The translations under genes and the position numbers were made by a program. From Thalassobacillus sp. CUG 92003 (GTDB taxonomy: Bacteria; Bacillota; Bacilli; Bacillales; Halobacillaceae), in NCBI RefSeq assembly GCF_013618635.1, contig NZ_JABLSJ010000003.1:186001-250000 (forward strand): a stretch of DNA of 64,000 nt. The letters are read 5' to 3'. The notes under the pieces are model-generated. The model worked only from the letters and a program-made list of their open reading frames with translations. It was not told where the DNA came from and did no database searches. The first letter of the stretch is position 1. Each line of letters starts with the position of its first letter. Positions 16,090 to 24,589 of this stretch are shown in pieces.

Positions 16090-17742
16090 TCATTTTTGAC
16101 GTGCTCTTATTTGCTCAATGGTCGAAGACGGTGAAATTTGTTCAGGGTCACTTTCAACTTCAATGACGACCGGTTTGGTGCAATTCAGCGCTTCAAGGAT
16201 GGCCCGTTCAAATTCATCCGGACTGCGCACGTAATAACCTGCAGCCCCTAATTGATCTGCCATTTCTGAAAATGGGACCTTTCCTAAGCTCGTTCCGATG
16301 GGTTTAAACGGATAATGGATTTCCTGATGCATCCGAATCGTTCCATACATGCGATTGTTAAATACAATGCTGATGATGGGGATGTTGCACCTCACCGCGG
16401 TCTCCAACTCTTGCATCGTCATCATGAAACCGCCATCTCCAGAAAGGGAGACGACCGTCCGACTCGGCAATGCCAATTTAGCTCCTAATGCAGCCGGCAT
16501 CCCGTAACCCATAGCCCCTGAAGTGGGCCCGATATAGGTGTGCTTTTGTTTGAACTGATAATACGTATGCAGCCAGCCTGCAAAGTTTCCGGCATCATTC
16601 GTAAGGATTGCATCTGCCGGTAAGCGCTTCTGGAGAATGGTTACCATCTGATGCATCGCAGTCAAGCTGCCATCTTTTTCACGCAGGGACGCTTCATATT
16701 CCCGTCTGCGCTCCCCGGCCCAGTCAGCCCAAGTCGACGGAAGAGTCATGCTTAACAGAGACGTCAAGCCTTCTGCCGCATCAGCTACAACCCCCACATC
16801 CGGCGAAAAAACGGTTCCCAGGGTCTGATCATCAATGTCGATATGAATAAGTGCTTGATCCTTGCTCAGTATGCTGTAATCTTGTGTCGTCACCTCCGAC
16901 AACCGCGTTCCGATGGCTATCACTGTATCCGATTCTTGAACGGAGCCTAACACGTTCGCATGTGTCCCTAACCCCAAATGTCCGAGGTAAAGCGGATGGT
17001 GGTTCGGAAACACATCATGCCGCCTGAAAGCGGCCATAACCGGAATCGTGTACTTCTCGGCAAACTGAAGCAACGCCTCTTCTGCCCCTGACGATTTCAC
17101 CCCTCCACCAGCGATGATCAATGGGCGCTTCGCGGTGTGAAGCACCTTTTCTATCGCCGCTACTTCTGACTGACTGGGACGCGGTGACGGCCGCACAACA
17201 GGTTTTCCAAACGTCATATCAGCCTGTTTTTTCAATACGTCTTCTGGTAACGAAACAACGACAGGGCCGGGGCGACCTGTTTGGGCGATGCGAAAAGCCC
17301 GTTGCACGAGTTCCGGCACCCTGGATGGCTCATGTATTTCCACCGTCCACTTGGCAATCGGATCGAAAAATCGTGGCACGTCCACCTCTTGAAATCCTTC
17401 TCTATCACGAAACTGGCTATGAACCTGTCCTAGAAACACAACCATCGGCGTCGAATCCTGGTAGGCTGTGTGAACACCAATAGCAAGGTTGGAGCCCCCC
17501 ACTCCCCGGGTCGCCATAACAACGCCGGTTCTTCCGCTTGCTTTGGCATAGCCCTCAGCCATAAACGATGCGCCACCTTCGTGCCGGTTGGAAATGAGCT
17601 CGATTGCAGGTTCATCACGAATCGCATCCATAACAGGGAGATAGCTCTCCCCTGGCACACAAAACACTTTCGTTACCTTTTCCAGCTTGATGCACGCCAC
17701 GATAGCAGCCGCGCTCGTTAACCAGGCATGATTTTTCATCAC
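16090..17742 (-). CDS. ThDP-dependent enzyme, candidate 2-oxoadipate decarboxylase
   Basis: A 550-residue protein of the acetolactate synthase/pyruvate decarboxylase superfamily: N-terminal PYR domain with catalytic Glu in NRHEGGASFMAEGYA (about residue 55), central Rossmann-like domain (IAGGGVKSSGAEEALLQFAEKYTIPV), and C-terminal ThDP motif GDGGFMMTMQELETAVR ending in NNRMYG. Annotation tools would call it acetolactate synthase. However, it sits between an aminotransferase (4-bp ATGA overlap) and an aldehyde dehydrogenase in a lysine operon, with no small subunit or ilv gene, so decarboxylation of 2-oxoadipate to glutarate semialdehyde is the better inference. Confidence 0.8.
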   Translation of the reverse strand: MMKNHAWLTSAAAIVACIKLEKVTKVFCVPGESYLPVMDAIRDEPAIELISNRHEGGASFMAEGYAKASGRTGVVMATRGVGGSNLAIGVHTAYQDSTPMVVFLGQVHSQFRDREGFQEVDVPRFFDPIAKWTVEIHEPSRVPELVQRAFRIAQTGRPGPVVVSLPEDVLKKQADMTFGKPVVRPSPRPSQSEVAAIEKVLHTAKRPLIIAGGGVKSSGAEEALLQFAEKYTIPVMAAFRRHDVFPNHHPLYLGHLGLGTHANVLGSVQESDTVIAIGTRLSEVTTQDYSILSKDQALIHIDIDDQTLGTVFSPDVGVVADAAEGLTSLLSMTLPSTWADWAGERRREYEASLREKDGSLTAMHQMVTILQKRLPADAILTNDAGNFAGWLHTYYQFKQKHTYIGPTSGAMGYGMPAALGAKLALPSRTVVSLSGDGGFMMTMQELETAVRCNIPIISIVFNNRMYGTIRMHQEIHYPFKPIGTSLGKVPFSEMADQLGAAGYYVRSPDEFERAILEALNCTKPVVIEVESDPEQISPSSTIEQIRARQK

Positions 17743-18914
17743 GGCGCCCCTCCTGACTTCAGCTGTTTCATACGGTCCGCAGCTTCATTCAACCGGTTCG
17801 AAGGCACAGATAGTGAGATGCGCACATACCCTTCCCCGCGCTTTCCGAAGGCTGTTCCCGGCGTAAGAATGACTCCTGCCTCGTCCAGCATTTTTTCTGC
17901 GAATGCCTGGGATGAATACCCGTCTGGAACCTTTGCCCAAAGAAAAAATGTGCCGCGCGGTTTTTCCGCTTTCATCCCCATTTCTTCCACAGCTGCATGC
18001 ATCGTCTCCATCCGCTTCTGATAGATTGCATTGTTGGCTGTCACGCAGGAAAAATCACTGTTTAATGCAGTCGCGCCCGCTTTTTGAATCGGTAAAAACT
18101 GACTCGTATCCATGTTGCTTTTCACCGTAGATAAGGCACGTATGAGCTCCGCGTTGCCCACTACGTAACCAATGCGCCAGCCCGTCATATTGAAACTTTT
18201 CGATAATGAACCGAATTCAACAGCGACGTCTTTTGCTCCCGGCACTTGCAAAATGCTTGGTGCCTGATAGTCAGCAAATGTCACGAGGTCATACGCAGCG
18301 TCATGCGCCACACAAAAATGATGGTTTTTAGCGAAGGCAACCGCTTCATCGAACGTGTCCAACTCTACCGTAGCACCAGTCGGGTTGCTCGGATAATTTA
18401 ACAACATCAGCTTCGATCGCTCCAAATCAGGACGTGAAACCGCATGAAACGCGGGTGCATAACCCTTCTTCTCATCCAAAGGAAGTGGAATGCCTCGTCC
18501 ATACGCAAGATGAACAGCCGATTCATAAACGGGATAGCCAGGGTCAGGAATCAGGACCCCGTCGCCAGGATTGATGACTGCACTGATCATGTGAGCGATT
18601 CCTTCCTTCGATCCGATCAACGTCAGAACCTCTGTTTCCGGATCAAGCCTTACGTTGTAATGCTTGTGATAGAAATCAGCTACAGCTTGTCTAAATTCCA
18701 GACACCCTCCATAAGGAGAATATTTATGGTTCTCCGGTTTATGCGCTTCTTCAGTTAATCGTTGAATAATGAAGGAAGGCGTCGGCAAATCCGGTGCACC
18801 GATCCCTAAGTCAATCACGTCTATACCCTGCTGCTGTAGCGCTTTCTTTTTTTGCTGAAAAATGGAAAACAGATAAGGAGGTAAACTATTCACTTGCTCA
18901 GATCCATACGTCAT
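17739..18914 (-). CDS. PLP-dependent class I/II aminotransferase, probable 2-aminoadipate transaminase
   Basis: A 391-residue fold-type I aminotransferase similar in wording to LL-diaminopimelate aminotransferases: IDLGIGAPDLPTP, NYPSNPTGA (Asn), the conserved Asp in VAHDAAYDLV, PLP-Lys in SLSKSFNMTGWRIGY, and Arg in GYVRISLS. In this operon it likely converts 2-aminoadipate to 2-oxoadipate. The start is the ATG behind GGGGGAT; the longer TTG start would overlap that site. First gene of the leftward lysine operon; its 3' end overlaps the decarboxylase start by 4 bp. Confidence 0.85.
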   Translation of the reverse strand: MTYGSEQVNSLPPYLFSIFQQKKKALQQQGIDVIDLGIGAPDLPTPSFIIQRLTEEAHKPENHKYSPYGGCLEFRQAVADFYHKHYNVRLDPETEVLTLIGSKEGIAHMISAVINPGDGVLIPDPGYPVYESAVHLAYGRGIPLPLDEKKGYAPAFHAVSRPDLERSKLMLLNYPSNPTGATVELDTFDEAVAFAKNHHFCVAHDAAYDLVTFADYQAPSILQVPGAKDVAVEFGSLSKSFNMTGWRIGYVVGNAELIRALSTVKSNMDTSQFLPIQKAGATALNSDFSCVTANNAIYQKRMETMHAAVEEMGMKAEKPRGTFFLWAKVPDGYSSQAFAEKMLDEAGVILTPGTAFGKRGEGYVRISLSVPSNRLNEAADRMKQLKSGGAP

Positions 18915-19135
18915 CCTTCCATCCCCCAAATCACAATTAAGTCATGTCATATTCATGTATGTCTGGTTTGGCTCATTGTTCTATCCTATTAAGCAAAAAC
19001 ACATTTCATGATAGCGTTATTTCACCATCCACCCGACCAACCATCCCCATCATAAAATCCCACTCCACCGAATAAACTGTACCGGAATGAACATGCACGT
19101 GAAGAAGTGTGAAGAAGAGGAAGAGGGCGGAAGAG

Positions 19136-19239
19136 GCGTACCTGGTACCAAAAGAGCAAAATGAAAAGAGCCGGGTGTGCCATGAGCAAACATGGCACAC
19201 CCGGCTCTTTTGAAAAACATGATTTGGTACCAGGTACGC
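19136..19239. repeat. REPIN-like double inverted repeat
   Basis: A 104-nt element with two nested perfect stems. The outer 17-bp arms are at 19136-19152 and 19223-19239 (containing GGTACCAGGTACGC). Then comes an 11-nt by 11-nt internal loop, and inner 21-bp arms at 19164-19184 and 19191-19211 with loop AGCAAA. Each half matches the single element at 2542-2584. It lies between the two divergent lysine operons and could also act on their transcripts. Confidence 0.85.
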
Positions 19240-19269
19240 GTCAATAAAGATAGAAAGGATGTGAGGGAT

Positions 19270-20457
19270 GTGACGGTTTCTTTGCAGGGGGTGCGGGTTT
19301 TGGATTTGACTCGGGTGCTGGCGGGGCCTTATTGTTCGATGATTTTGGGAGACCTGGGTGCCGATGTCATTAAAGTAGAGGCACCTGGCGGTAGTGATGA
19401 GACCAGAAAATGGGGGCCGCCTTTCCAGGCAGGTGTGAGTGCCTACTACCTATGCGCCAACCGAAATAAAAAAAGCATTACCGTCAATTTAAAATCGCAG
19501 GAAGGCAAAGCCATCATAGAGAAACTCGCGGCTAAAAGTGACGTCATCCTCCACAATTTCAAAACAGGAACCATGGAACGCCTGGGCCTGGATTATACAG
19601 CGTTGAAAACCATCAACCCCCGCCTCGTGTACTGCGCCATCACGGGCTTTGGCGAAACCGGCCCTTATAAGCACTTACCTGGTTACGATTTCATCATCCA
19701 GGCGATGAGCGGATTCATGAGCATCACAGGAAATGAAGCATCCGGCCCCCAGAAAATGGGCGTCGCCATCACCGATATTTTAACAGGGCTGTATGCTTGC
19801 ATCGGCATTCAGGCTGCTTTGCTCGAGAGAACTCAGTCAGGCCAGGGGCAAAAAATTGATCTCTCCTTATATGATTCAGCTGTAAGTGCGCTCATTAACA
19901 TAGGAAGCAATTACTTAATGTCAGGGCACATCCCTGAACGACTTGGCAACCATCACGCCAACATCGCCCCCTATCAAACCTTTCGCTCCAAAGACGGGGA
20001 AATGGTTATCGCGATTGGGAACGATCAGCAATTCGCTTCACTCTGCGAGATGATCCACCGTCCTGAATTAGCCAACGAGGCGCGATTCCGCTCGAATCCG
20101 GACCGCGTAGCCAACCGAACTGAACTCACCGCCATCCTGCAACAAGCTTTTTCCCAGCAGCCGACAAGCGTTTGGCAAGACACGTGCAGGCAGTCCAACA
20201 TCCCATTCGGCCCCATTCAAACGCTGAAGGACTTGGAAGAAGATCCCCAATTGAAATCCCGAGACATGTTCGTCTCAGCTGAACACCCCAAAGCAGGCAG
20301 GGTGAAAATGATCGGCAGCCCCTTAAAGCTCTCTCGAACGTCCACCAAGGTGAAGCGCCATCCTCCCGATCCAGGCGAACACACCGATGAGATTCTACAA
20401 GCGTTAGGGTACGAACAAAGCGTGATTGATGAATTAAGGAAAACGAATACGATTTAA
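19270..20457 (+). CDS. CaiB/BaiF family CoA-transferase, probable succinyl-CoA:glutarate CoA-transferase
   Basis: A 395-residue family III CoA-transferase: LQGVRVLDLTRVLAGPYCSM at the N-terminus, the covalent-intermediate Asp140 in LPGYDFIIQAMSG, and GNHHANIAPYQTF. Human SUGCT, of this family, activates glutarate with succinyl-CoA. The adjacent glutaryl-CoA dehydrogenase gene suggests the same reaction here. The start is GTG, chosen because AAAGGA lies 10 nt upstream and the protein then begins like its family; an in-frame ATG at 19192 lies within the REPIN and is rejected. It is cotranscribed with the dehydrogenase 12 nt downstream. Confidence 0.85.
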   Translation: MTVSLQGVRVLDLTRVLAGPYCSMILGDLGADVIKVEAPGGSDETRKWGPPFQAGVSAYYLCANRNKKSITVNLKSQEGKAIIEKLAAKSDVILHNFKTGTMERLGLDYTALKTINPRLVYCAITGFGETGPYKHLPGYDFIIQAMSGFMSITGNEASGPQKMGVAITDILTGLYACIGIQAALLERTQSGQGQKIDLSLYDSAVSALINIGSNYLMSGHIPERLGNHHANIAPYQTFRSKDGEMVIAIGNDQQFASLCEMIHRPELANEARFRSNPDRVANRTELTAILQQAFSQQPTSVWQDTCRQSNIPFGPIQTLKDLEEDPQLKSRDMFVSAEHPKAGRVKMIGSPLKLSRTSTKVKRHPPDPGEHTDEILQALGYEQSVIDELRKTNTI

Positions 20458-20469
20458 GGAGTGTTTTGC

Positions 20470-21663
20470 ATGAATTTTGAATTCAGTGATGAACAACGCA
20501 TGCTGCGAAAAACGGTCAGAGACTTTGTAGATAAAGAAATCATGCCGTTTATCGGGGAATGGGACGCGAAAGGGCATTTTGACACAGGTGTTTTATCGAA
20601 ACTGGCCAACTTAGGTCTCATGGGTGTTTGTATACCAGAGAATTACGGCGGAAGCGGCATGGACTACAACGCTTTAGCCATTGTGTGTGAAGAATTAGAA
20701 CGGGGCGATACGGCCTTCCGGACAGCGGTCTCTGTTCATACGGGGCTTAACAGCATGACGCTCCTCCAATGGGGAACAGAACACCAAAAGCGATCATACC
20801 TAATTCCGCAGGCAAAGGGAGAAAAAGTAGGAGCATTTGCTTTGACCGAACCTGGCGCAGGCTCCGATGTCGTGGCGCTCCAAACGACGGCCAAAAAATC
20901 CGGAAATGATTACATCCTGAATGGGCAGAAAACGTGGATTTCCCTATGCGACTCTGCTGATCACTTCCTCGTCTTTGCCTATACCGATAAAAGCAAAAAA
21001 CACAACGGCATCTCGGCGTTCATCGTGGAAAGAACGGGCGAAGGATTTTCGTCTAAAGCCACAAAAGGGAAACTCGGGATTCGCGCCGGCAATACAGGGG
21101 AGTTATTTTTTGATAACGTCAGAATTCCCGAATCGAATCTCCTCGGAGAAGAAGGTGACGGTTTTAAAATAGCGATGGCCGCCCTAGATAACGGCCGTTT
21201 CACCGTTGCCGCCGGTGCTTGCGGCCAAATCATGGCGTGTATGGAAGCAAGCGTCGATTACTGCCACGAGCGTGAAACATTCGGTAAAGAAATCGGCAAA
21301 CATCAGCTCGTCCAACAAATGATTGCCCGGATGGAAGCAGGCTTGCAGATGAGCCGTCTGCTCGTCTATCGTGCCGGCGAATTAAAAAATAAGGGTGTCC
21401 GCAATACACGCGAGACCTCTCTCGCAAAATGGCAAGCCTGTGACTTCGCAAACCAAGCTGCCGACGATGCTGTTCAAATCCACGGGGCCTACGGTTACTC
21501 GAACGAGTATCCAGTCGAACGCTACCTCCGCAATTCAAAAGCCCCCGTCATTTATGAAGGAACACGCGAAATCCATACCATCATGCAAGCGGAATATGTG
21601 TTGGGCTATCGTCAGGATAAACCGCTTAATAAAATGCTTCCTGCTTGGCATGCAGACAATTAA
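20470..21663 (+). CDS. Acyl-CoA dehydrogenase, probable glutaryl-CoA dehydrogenase
   Basis: A 397-residue FAD acyl-CoA dehydrogenase: AFALTEPGAGSD and WISLCDSADHF flavin motifs, catalytic Glu in VIYEGTREIHTIM. The segment ELERGDTAFRTAVSV carries Glu77, Arg84 and Ser88, which align at constant offset with human glutaryl-CoA dehydrogenase Glu87, Arg94 and Ser98, the residues that bind the distal carboxylate of glutaryl-CoA. This supports oxidative decarboxylation to crotonyl-CoA over a plain short-chain substrate. The ATG with AAGGAG 8 nt upstream is chosen over a GTG 9 nt earlier. Second gene of the operon, followed by a strong terminator. Confidence 0.85.
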   Translation: MNFEFSDEQRMLRKTVRDFVDKEIMPFIGEWDAKGHFDTGVLSKLANLGLMGVCIPENYGGSGMDYNALAIVCEELERGDTAFRTAVSVHTGLNSMTLLQWGTEHQKRSYLIPQAKGEKVGAFALTEPGAGSDVVALQTTAKKSGNDYILNGQKTWISLCDSADHFLVFAYTDKSKKHNGISAFIVERTGEGFSSKATKGKLGIRAGNTGELFFDNVRIPESNLLGEEGDGFKIAMAALDNGRFTVAAGACGQIMACMEASVDYCHERETFGKEIGKHQLVQQMIARMEAGLQMSRLLVYRAGELKNKGVRNTRETSLAKWQACDFANQAADDAVQIHGAYGYSNEYPVERYLRNSKAPVIYEGTREIHTIMQAEYVLGYRQDKPLNKMLPAWHADN

Positions 21664-21669
21664 CTCATT

Positions 21670-21712
21670 AAATGAGCGCAATTCCGGTCCGCCGAATTGC
21701 GCTCATTTATTT
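21670..21712 (+). terminator. Strong terminator of the CoA-transferase/dehydrogenase operon
   Basis: Perfect 15-bp stem (AAATGAGCGCAATTC and its complement at 21694-21708), 9-nt loop, T-rich tail. Confidence 0.85.
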
Positions 21713-21808
21713 ATCCCTCGTGATATGCAACTATGTGGAAGTTCTCCCTTTAACTAGTGCTCTCTGACTCGGACCTCCATACCTTCACATTATTCTTCCT
21801 ATACCCTC

Positions 21809-21898
21809 GATTGCATCGCTCCGAAATCACGTGTCGTCGCTCCCCGCTCATTTATCGTCGGTCACACCTCTTTTATCATCACTGCACCCTTCCCTTCA
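21809..21898. repeat. Degenerate 21-nt tandem array (TTTATCRTCG family)
   Basis: Four consecutive units start at 21809, 21830, 21851 and 21872, each 21 nt, with core (T/G)TCRTCG or TTTATCRTC followed by a C-rich tail. It belongs to the same family as the arrays at 34273 and 38304. No gene-like start lies in it. Confidence 0.6.
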
Positions 21899-21911
21899 TT
21901 TATTTCGCTTT

Positions 21912-22388
21912 TCATGCTTCCCAACTTTTCTGCAGCTTGCGAATGTAGACTATCTGGCCAATGTGATAGGCGTTATGTGTCGTTACATTTCCTATGATCT
22001 CCCACCATTCAGCATGGACCGGAATCCCCTTGACTTCTTTATTGATTTTTTCTTCTCTAAGTAAGCTTTGCCATTGTAGTAACACATTAAGAAGCTGTTC
22101 TTTTAACTCAATGAACGTTTTCGCCTCAGGAATCAAAAAACTACTGCTATTATCCTCTATGCGCGGAACAGCTTTGACGTGGGCGTTTTGATATCTGACT
22201 TGCCAGGTTTCATTCCAATAAATCAGATGCTGCGTTATTTCAGCGATACAGTGGCTATTTTCATTTGGACTCCAAAACGCGTCTTCTTCTGACAATTTTT
22301 CAACTGAATCCTGGAAAGAGACATACCAACTAGGGTCATTGGCGTTAGCTAACAGTTGATCCAATAATACTTCGTTTGCTTGAACCAT
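21912..22388 (-). CDS. DinB-family four-helix protein
   Basis: A 158-residue DinB/YfiT-like protein. Metal-binding His candidates are at TQHLIYWNETW and in the C-terminal HNAYHIGQIVYIRK, the usual three-His pattern. Many members are thiol-dependent transferases or of unknown role. The ATG behind AAAGGTGG is chosen; the longer GTG start lies inside that site. Confidence 0.8.
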   Translation of the reverse strand: MVQANEVLLDQLLANANDPSWYVSFQDSVEKLSEEDAFWSPNENSHCIAEITQHLIYWNETWQVRYQNAHVKAVPRIEDNSSSFLIPEAKTFIELKEQLLNVLLQWQSLLREEKINKEVKGIPVHAEWWEIIGNVTTHNAYHIGQIVYIRKLQKSWEA

Positions 22389-22483
22389 AATTTTATCCAC
22401 CTTTCTTTTGTCAACTGTTAAACACTTCTCCGCTCAAACTAGTTTCACCTTTTAATTAGTGTAATCATTTCAAAGGCTGCTCT

Positions 22484-22520
22484 TATAAAAAAAAGCGACA
22501 ATCCCTTATGGATCATCGCC
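22484..22520 (-). terminator. Terminator of the ABC-F gene
   Basis: Arms GCGA..ATCC and GGAT..TCGC around a TTAT loop, then a run of eight T on the minus strand. It lies just past the ABC-F stop codon. Confidence 0.7.
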
Positions 22521-22533
22521 CTAACTCTACACC

Positions 22534-24177
22534 TCATCCTTTCATCTCATTTATTTTTTTCGTGAGTTCTATAAATCTTAGGTCAAGCTCCTCGTATTCT
22601 TTATCTTTAGGCGTCATCAAGCTAAGCTTTCCCAATACTTCTTGGCGTTCTGTCTCAAGCGTCAATCGCGTTTCCGCTTCAACATCTCTTTTGACTGAAG
22701 ACGTATGACTAGTCAATTGCTTATGAATGGTATTTTCCGAAAAAATAAGCTTCACGTCCGTTGTTTTTTCAAGAAAATAACGATCGTGGGACACGACTAA
22801 TAGCGTGCCATTGTATTGAGCTAAGGTGTCTTCAAGTTGTTCACGGGAAGGCAAGTCTAAGTGGTTCGTCGGTTCATCCAATATGAGGACGTCTTTTTCT
22901 TCAAGGATAAATTTCATGAGCTTACATTTAATCCGCTCGCCCATGCTCATCTGTTCAATCGGCTCTGTCCACTGATATGTCAAGAAACCCAAATGGTTCA
23001 TTAAGTTGCGTACATGCCCTCTCTCTTCGAATGTCGTTTTATCAAATAATTGTTGAGGCGTTTGATCGAGCGGTAAGTCAAACACGTCTTGCGTTAAATA
23101 ACCAATATCTGCTGATGGGGAAACCCATATTTCTCCTTTGGATACGGGTTCTACTCCTTTGATCATATTCAAAAAAGTCGTTTTACCACTCCCATTCGGG
23201 CCGGTCACTGCCACTTTTTCACCACGCTGAATCGTAAAATGAGCCCCTTTAAATAATGGGGTACCTTCAAATGATTTTTCTAGATCTTTAACCTCTAAGA
23301 ATCGCTTCCCTATTTTATTATGCGATTTTAATGAGAACTTAACGTCGTATTCAGACTGAGGGGCCTCGACTTTCATTTTGTCCAGTTCTTTTTCAAGACG
23401 CTTTTGTTTAGATTTAACTTGGGAATCCATTCGTTTAGCTTTTACTCGATAGTATTCTTTTTCACCTTCCTGCTTAGTAGATTGCGCATGCGCTGAGGTC
23501 GACCAGGACGTTAATTGATCCATTTGATTTTCAATTCGAGCGATCATGTCTTGTTGTTTTTCATAGGTACGCTGCTGAGCAAGCCTTCTTTGTTCACGGA
23601 TTTGCATGTAACTTGTGTAGCTGCCACTATGACAGATAAGTTCCTGGTTTTCGATTGACCATATCTTTGTCACAACTTTATCTAGAAAATAACGATCGTG
23701 GGAGACAAGAATAACGGTACCCTTGTAGCTGTTGAGTTGTTTTATGAAAAACTCTAAACTCTGAGCATCTAGATGATTGGTTGGTTCGTCTAACAATAAA
23801 ATGTCCGTATCTATTGCCAGACCCCGTGCAAGGCGCGCTTTTAATTTTTCACCTCCACTTAACTCTGAAAAATTACGGAGTGGCACCTTCCACTTCTTTA
23901 AAAGGGATTCCTCTAAAGGCGTAACTTCACCAAAGCGATATGTTTCGGTTTCCTGCTCAACCATCGCTATTCTTAAATCATCGTGTAAATGTTTAATGTG
24001 GCCTGCCGTTGGAGGAAAGTCACCATTTAATAATTGCAGCAACGTGGATTTGCCTGCCCCATTTTTACCGATAATGCCAATAATATCGCCTTGCTGCACA
24101 TTCGCATTTATATTTTCAAAAATAGTCTGATCCTGCATCTCAACTTTCGCATGTTGCACCTGCATGATTTCGATCAT
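22534..24177 (-). CDS. ABC-F ribosome-protection ATPase, VmlR-like
   Basis: A 547-residue soluble protein with two ABC ATPase domains and no membrane segments: Walker A GKNGAGKST and GPNGSGKTT, signatures LSGGEKLK and MSMGERIK, Walker B LLLDEPTNHLD and LILDEPTNHLD. The inter-domain linker (about residues 195-300) is long and basic/helical, as in antibiotic-resistance ABC-Fs that enter the ribosomal E site. Length and wording match B. subtilis VmlR (virginiamycin M, lincosamide, pleuromutilin protection). The regulatory leader upstream also matches that class. The drug spectrum is inferred. The start is the ATG behind AGAAGGG. Confidence 0.85.
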   Translation of the reverse strand: MIEIMQVQHAKVEMQDQTIFENINANVQQGDIIGIIGKNGAGKSTLLQLLNGDFPPTAGHIKHLHDDLRIAMVEQETETYRFGEVTPLEESLLKKWKVPLRNFSELSGGEKLKARLARGLAIDTDILLLDEPTNHLDAQSLEFFIKQLNSYKGTVILVSHDRYFLDKVVTKIWSIENQELICHSGSYTSYMQIREQRRLAQQRTYEKQQDMIARIENQMDQLTSWSTSAHAQSTKQEGEKEYYRVKAKRMDSQVKSKQKRLEKELDKMKVEAPQSEYDVKFSLKSHNKIGKRFLEVKDLEKSFEGTPLFKGAHFTIQRGEKVAVTGPNGSGKTTFLNMIKGVEPVSKGEIWVSPSADIGYLTQDVFDLPLDQTPQQLFDKTTFEERGHVRNLMNHLGFLTYQWTEPIEQMSMGERIKCKLMKFILEEKDVLILDEPTNHLDLPSREQLEDTLAQYNGTLLVVSHDRYFLEKTTDVKLIFSENTIHKQLTSHTSSVKRDVEAETRLTLETERQEVLGKLSLMTPKDKEYEELDLRFIELTKKINEMKG

Positions 24178-24206
24178 CTGTATCACCCTTCTTATTGAGG
24201 GAGAAT

Positions 24207-24322
24207 AAAAAAATCCTCCCAACTTGTTTGGAAGGATTAGTCACATCACATTTTTTGCTCTACTCAAATAAGAGCCACTACGCTTTACCTTAGATGTGGA
24301 TGTAAAAATGGGCAGACTAATC
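24207..24322 (-). promoter_or_regulatory. Terminator/antiterminator attenuator of the ABC-F gene
   Basis: In the leader RNA the terminator stem AATCCTTCC (24238-24230) / GGGAGGATT (24220-24212) is followed by seven T before the gene. An upstream GGATTAGTC (24322-24314) is exactly complementary to GACTAATCC (24242-24234), which includes the 5' terminator arm. The two folds exclude each other, as in antibiotic-sensing attenuators. Confidence 0.75.
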
Positions 24323-24354
24323 CTAAATTTTGCAATCTGAAATAATATACTATT

Positions 24355-24396
24355 TCAAACGTTAAAAAATAGGTTAGTTTTCCATTGTCCACCCAT
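24355..24396 (-). CDS. Candidate 13-residue leader peptide of the ABC-F attenuator
   Basis: Short ORF MGGQWKTNLFFNV with AAAGGA close upstream of ATG, placed between the promoter and the antiterminator arm. A ribosome stalled here by a drug could favour antitermination. The ribosome-site spacing is short (3 nt), and a second mini-ORF (MEN) overlaps, so translation is unproven. Confidence 0.45.
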   Translation of the reverse strand: MGGQWKTNLFFNV

Positions 24397-24423
24397 CAGT
24401 CCTTTCGTTTAATAGTATCTAGA

Positions 24424-24452
24424 ATACTACCATTGTTTATTCTAGTTCGCAA
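24424..24452 (-). promoter_or_regulatory. Sigma-A promoter of the ABC-F leader
   Basis: Minus strand -35 TTGCGA (24452-24447), 17-nt spacer, -10 TAGTAT (24429-24424). Transcription would begin near 24417, giving a leader of about 240 nt that contains the peptide and both hairpins. Confidence 0.5.
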
Positions 24453-24545
24453 GCTGATCTGCCACATATTTCCATTTCGTCAAAACTCTTAAAAAGAGGA
24501 CCTAAGCGTACCGCTATTATGCATGATATGCCCTCAAAGCAAAAA

Positions 24546-24580
24546 AAAGAGCATTGAAATCCGGATTCAATGCTCTTTTT
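24546..24580. terminator. Terminator of the excisionase-like gene
   Basis: Stem AAAGAGCATTGAA / TTCAATGCTCTTT with A- and T-runs on both sides; bidirectional. Confidence 0.85.
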
Positions 24581-24589
24581 CCTGTTCTT

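Noticed and set aside
16090-17742. Plain acetolactate synthase (ilvB)
   Set aside because: No small subunit or branched-chain genes nearby, and the operon context is lysine catabolism; the superfamily is certain, the acetolactate role is not supported.
19192-19269. ATG start at 19192 for the CoA-transferase
   Set aside because: It lies inside the REPIN repeat, has no Shine-Dalgarno, and adds 26 residues absent from the family; GTG at 19270 is better placed.
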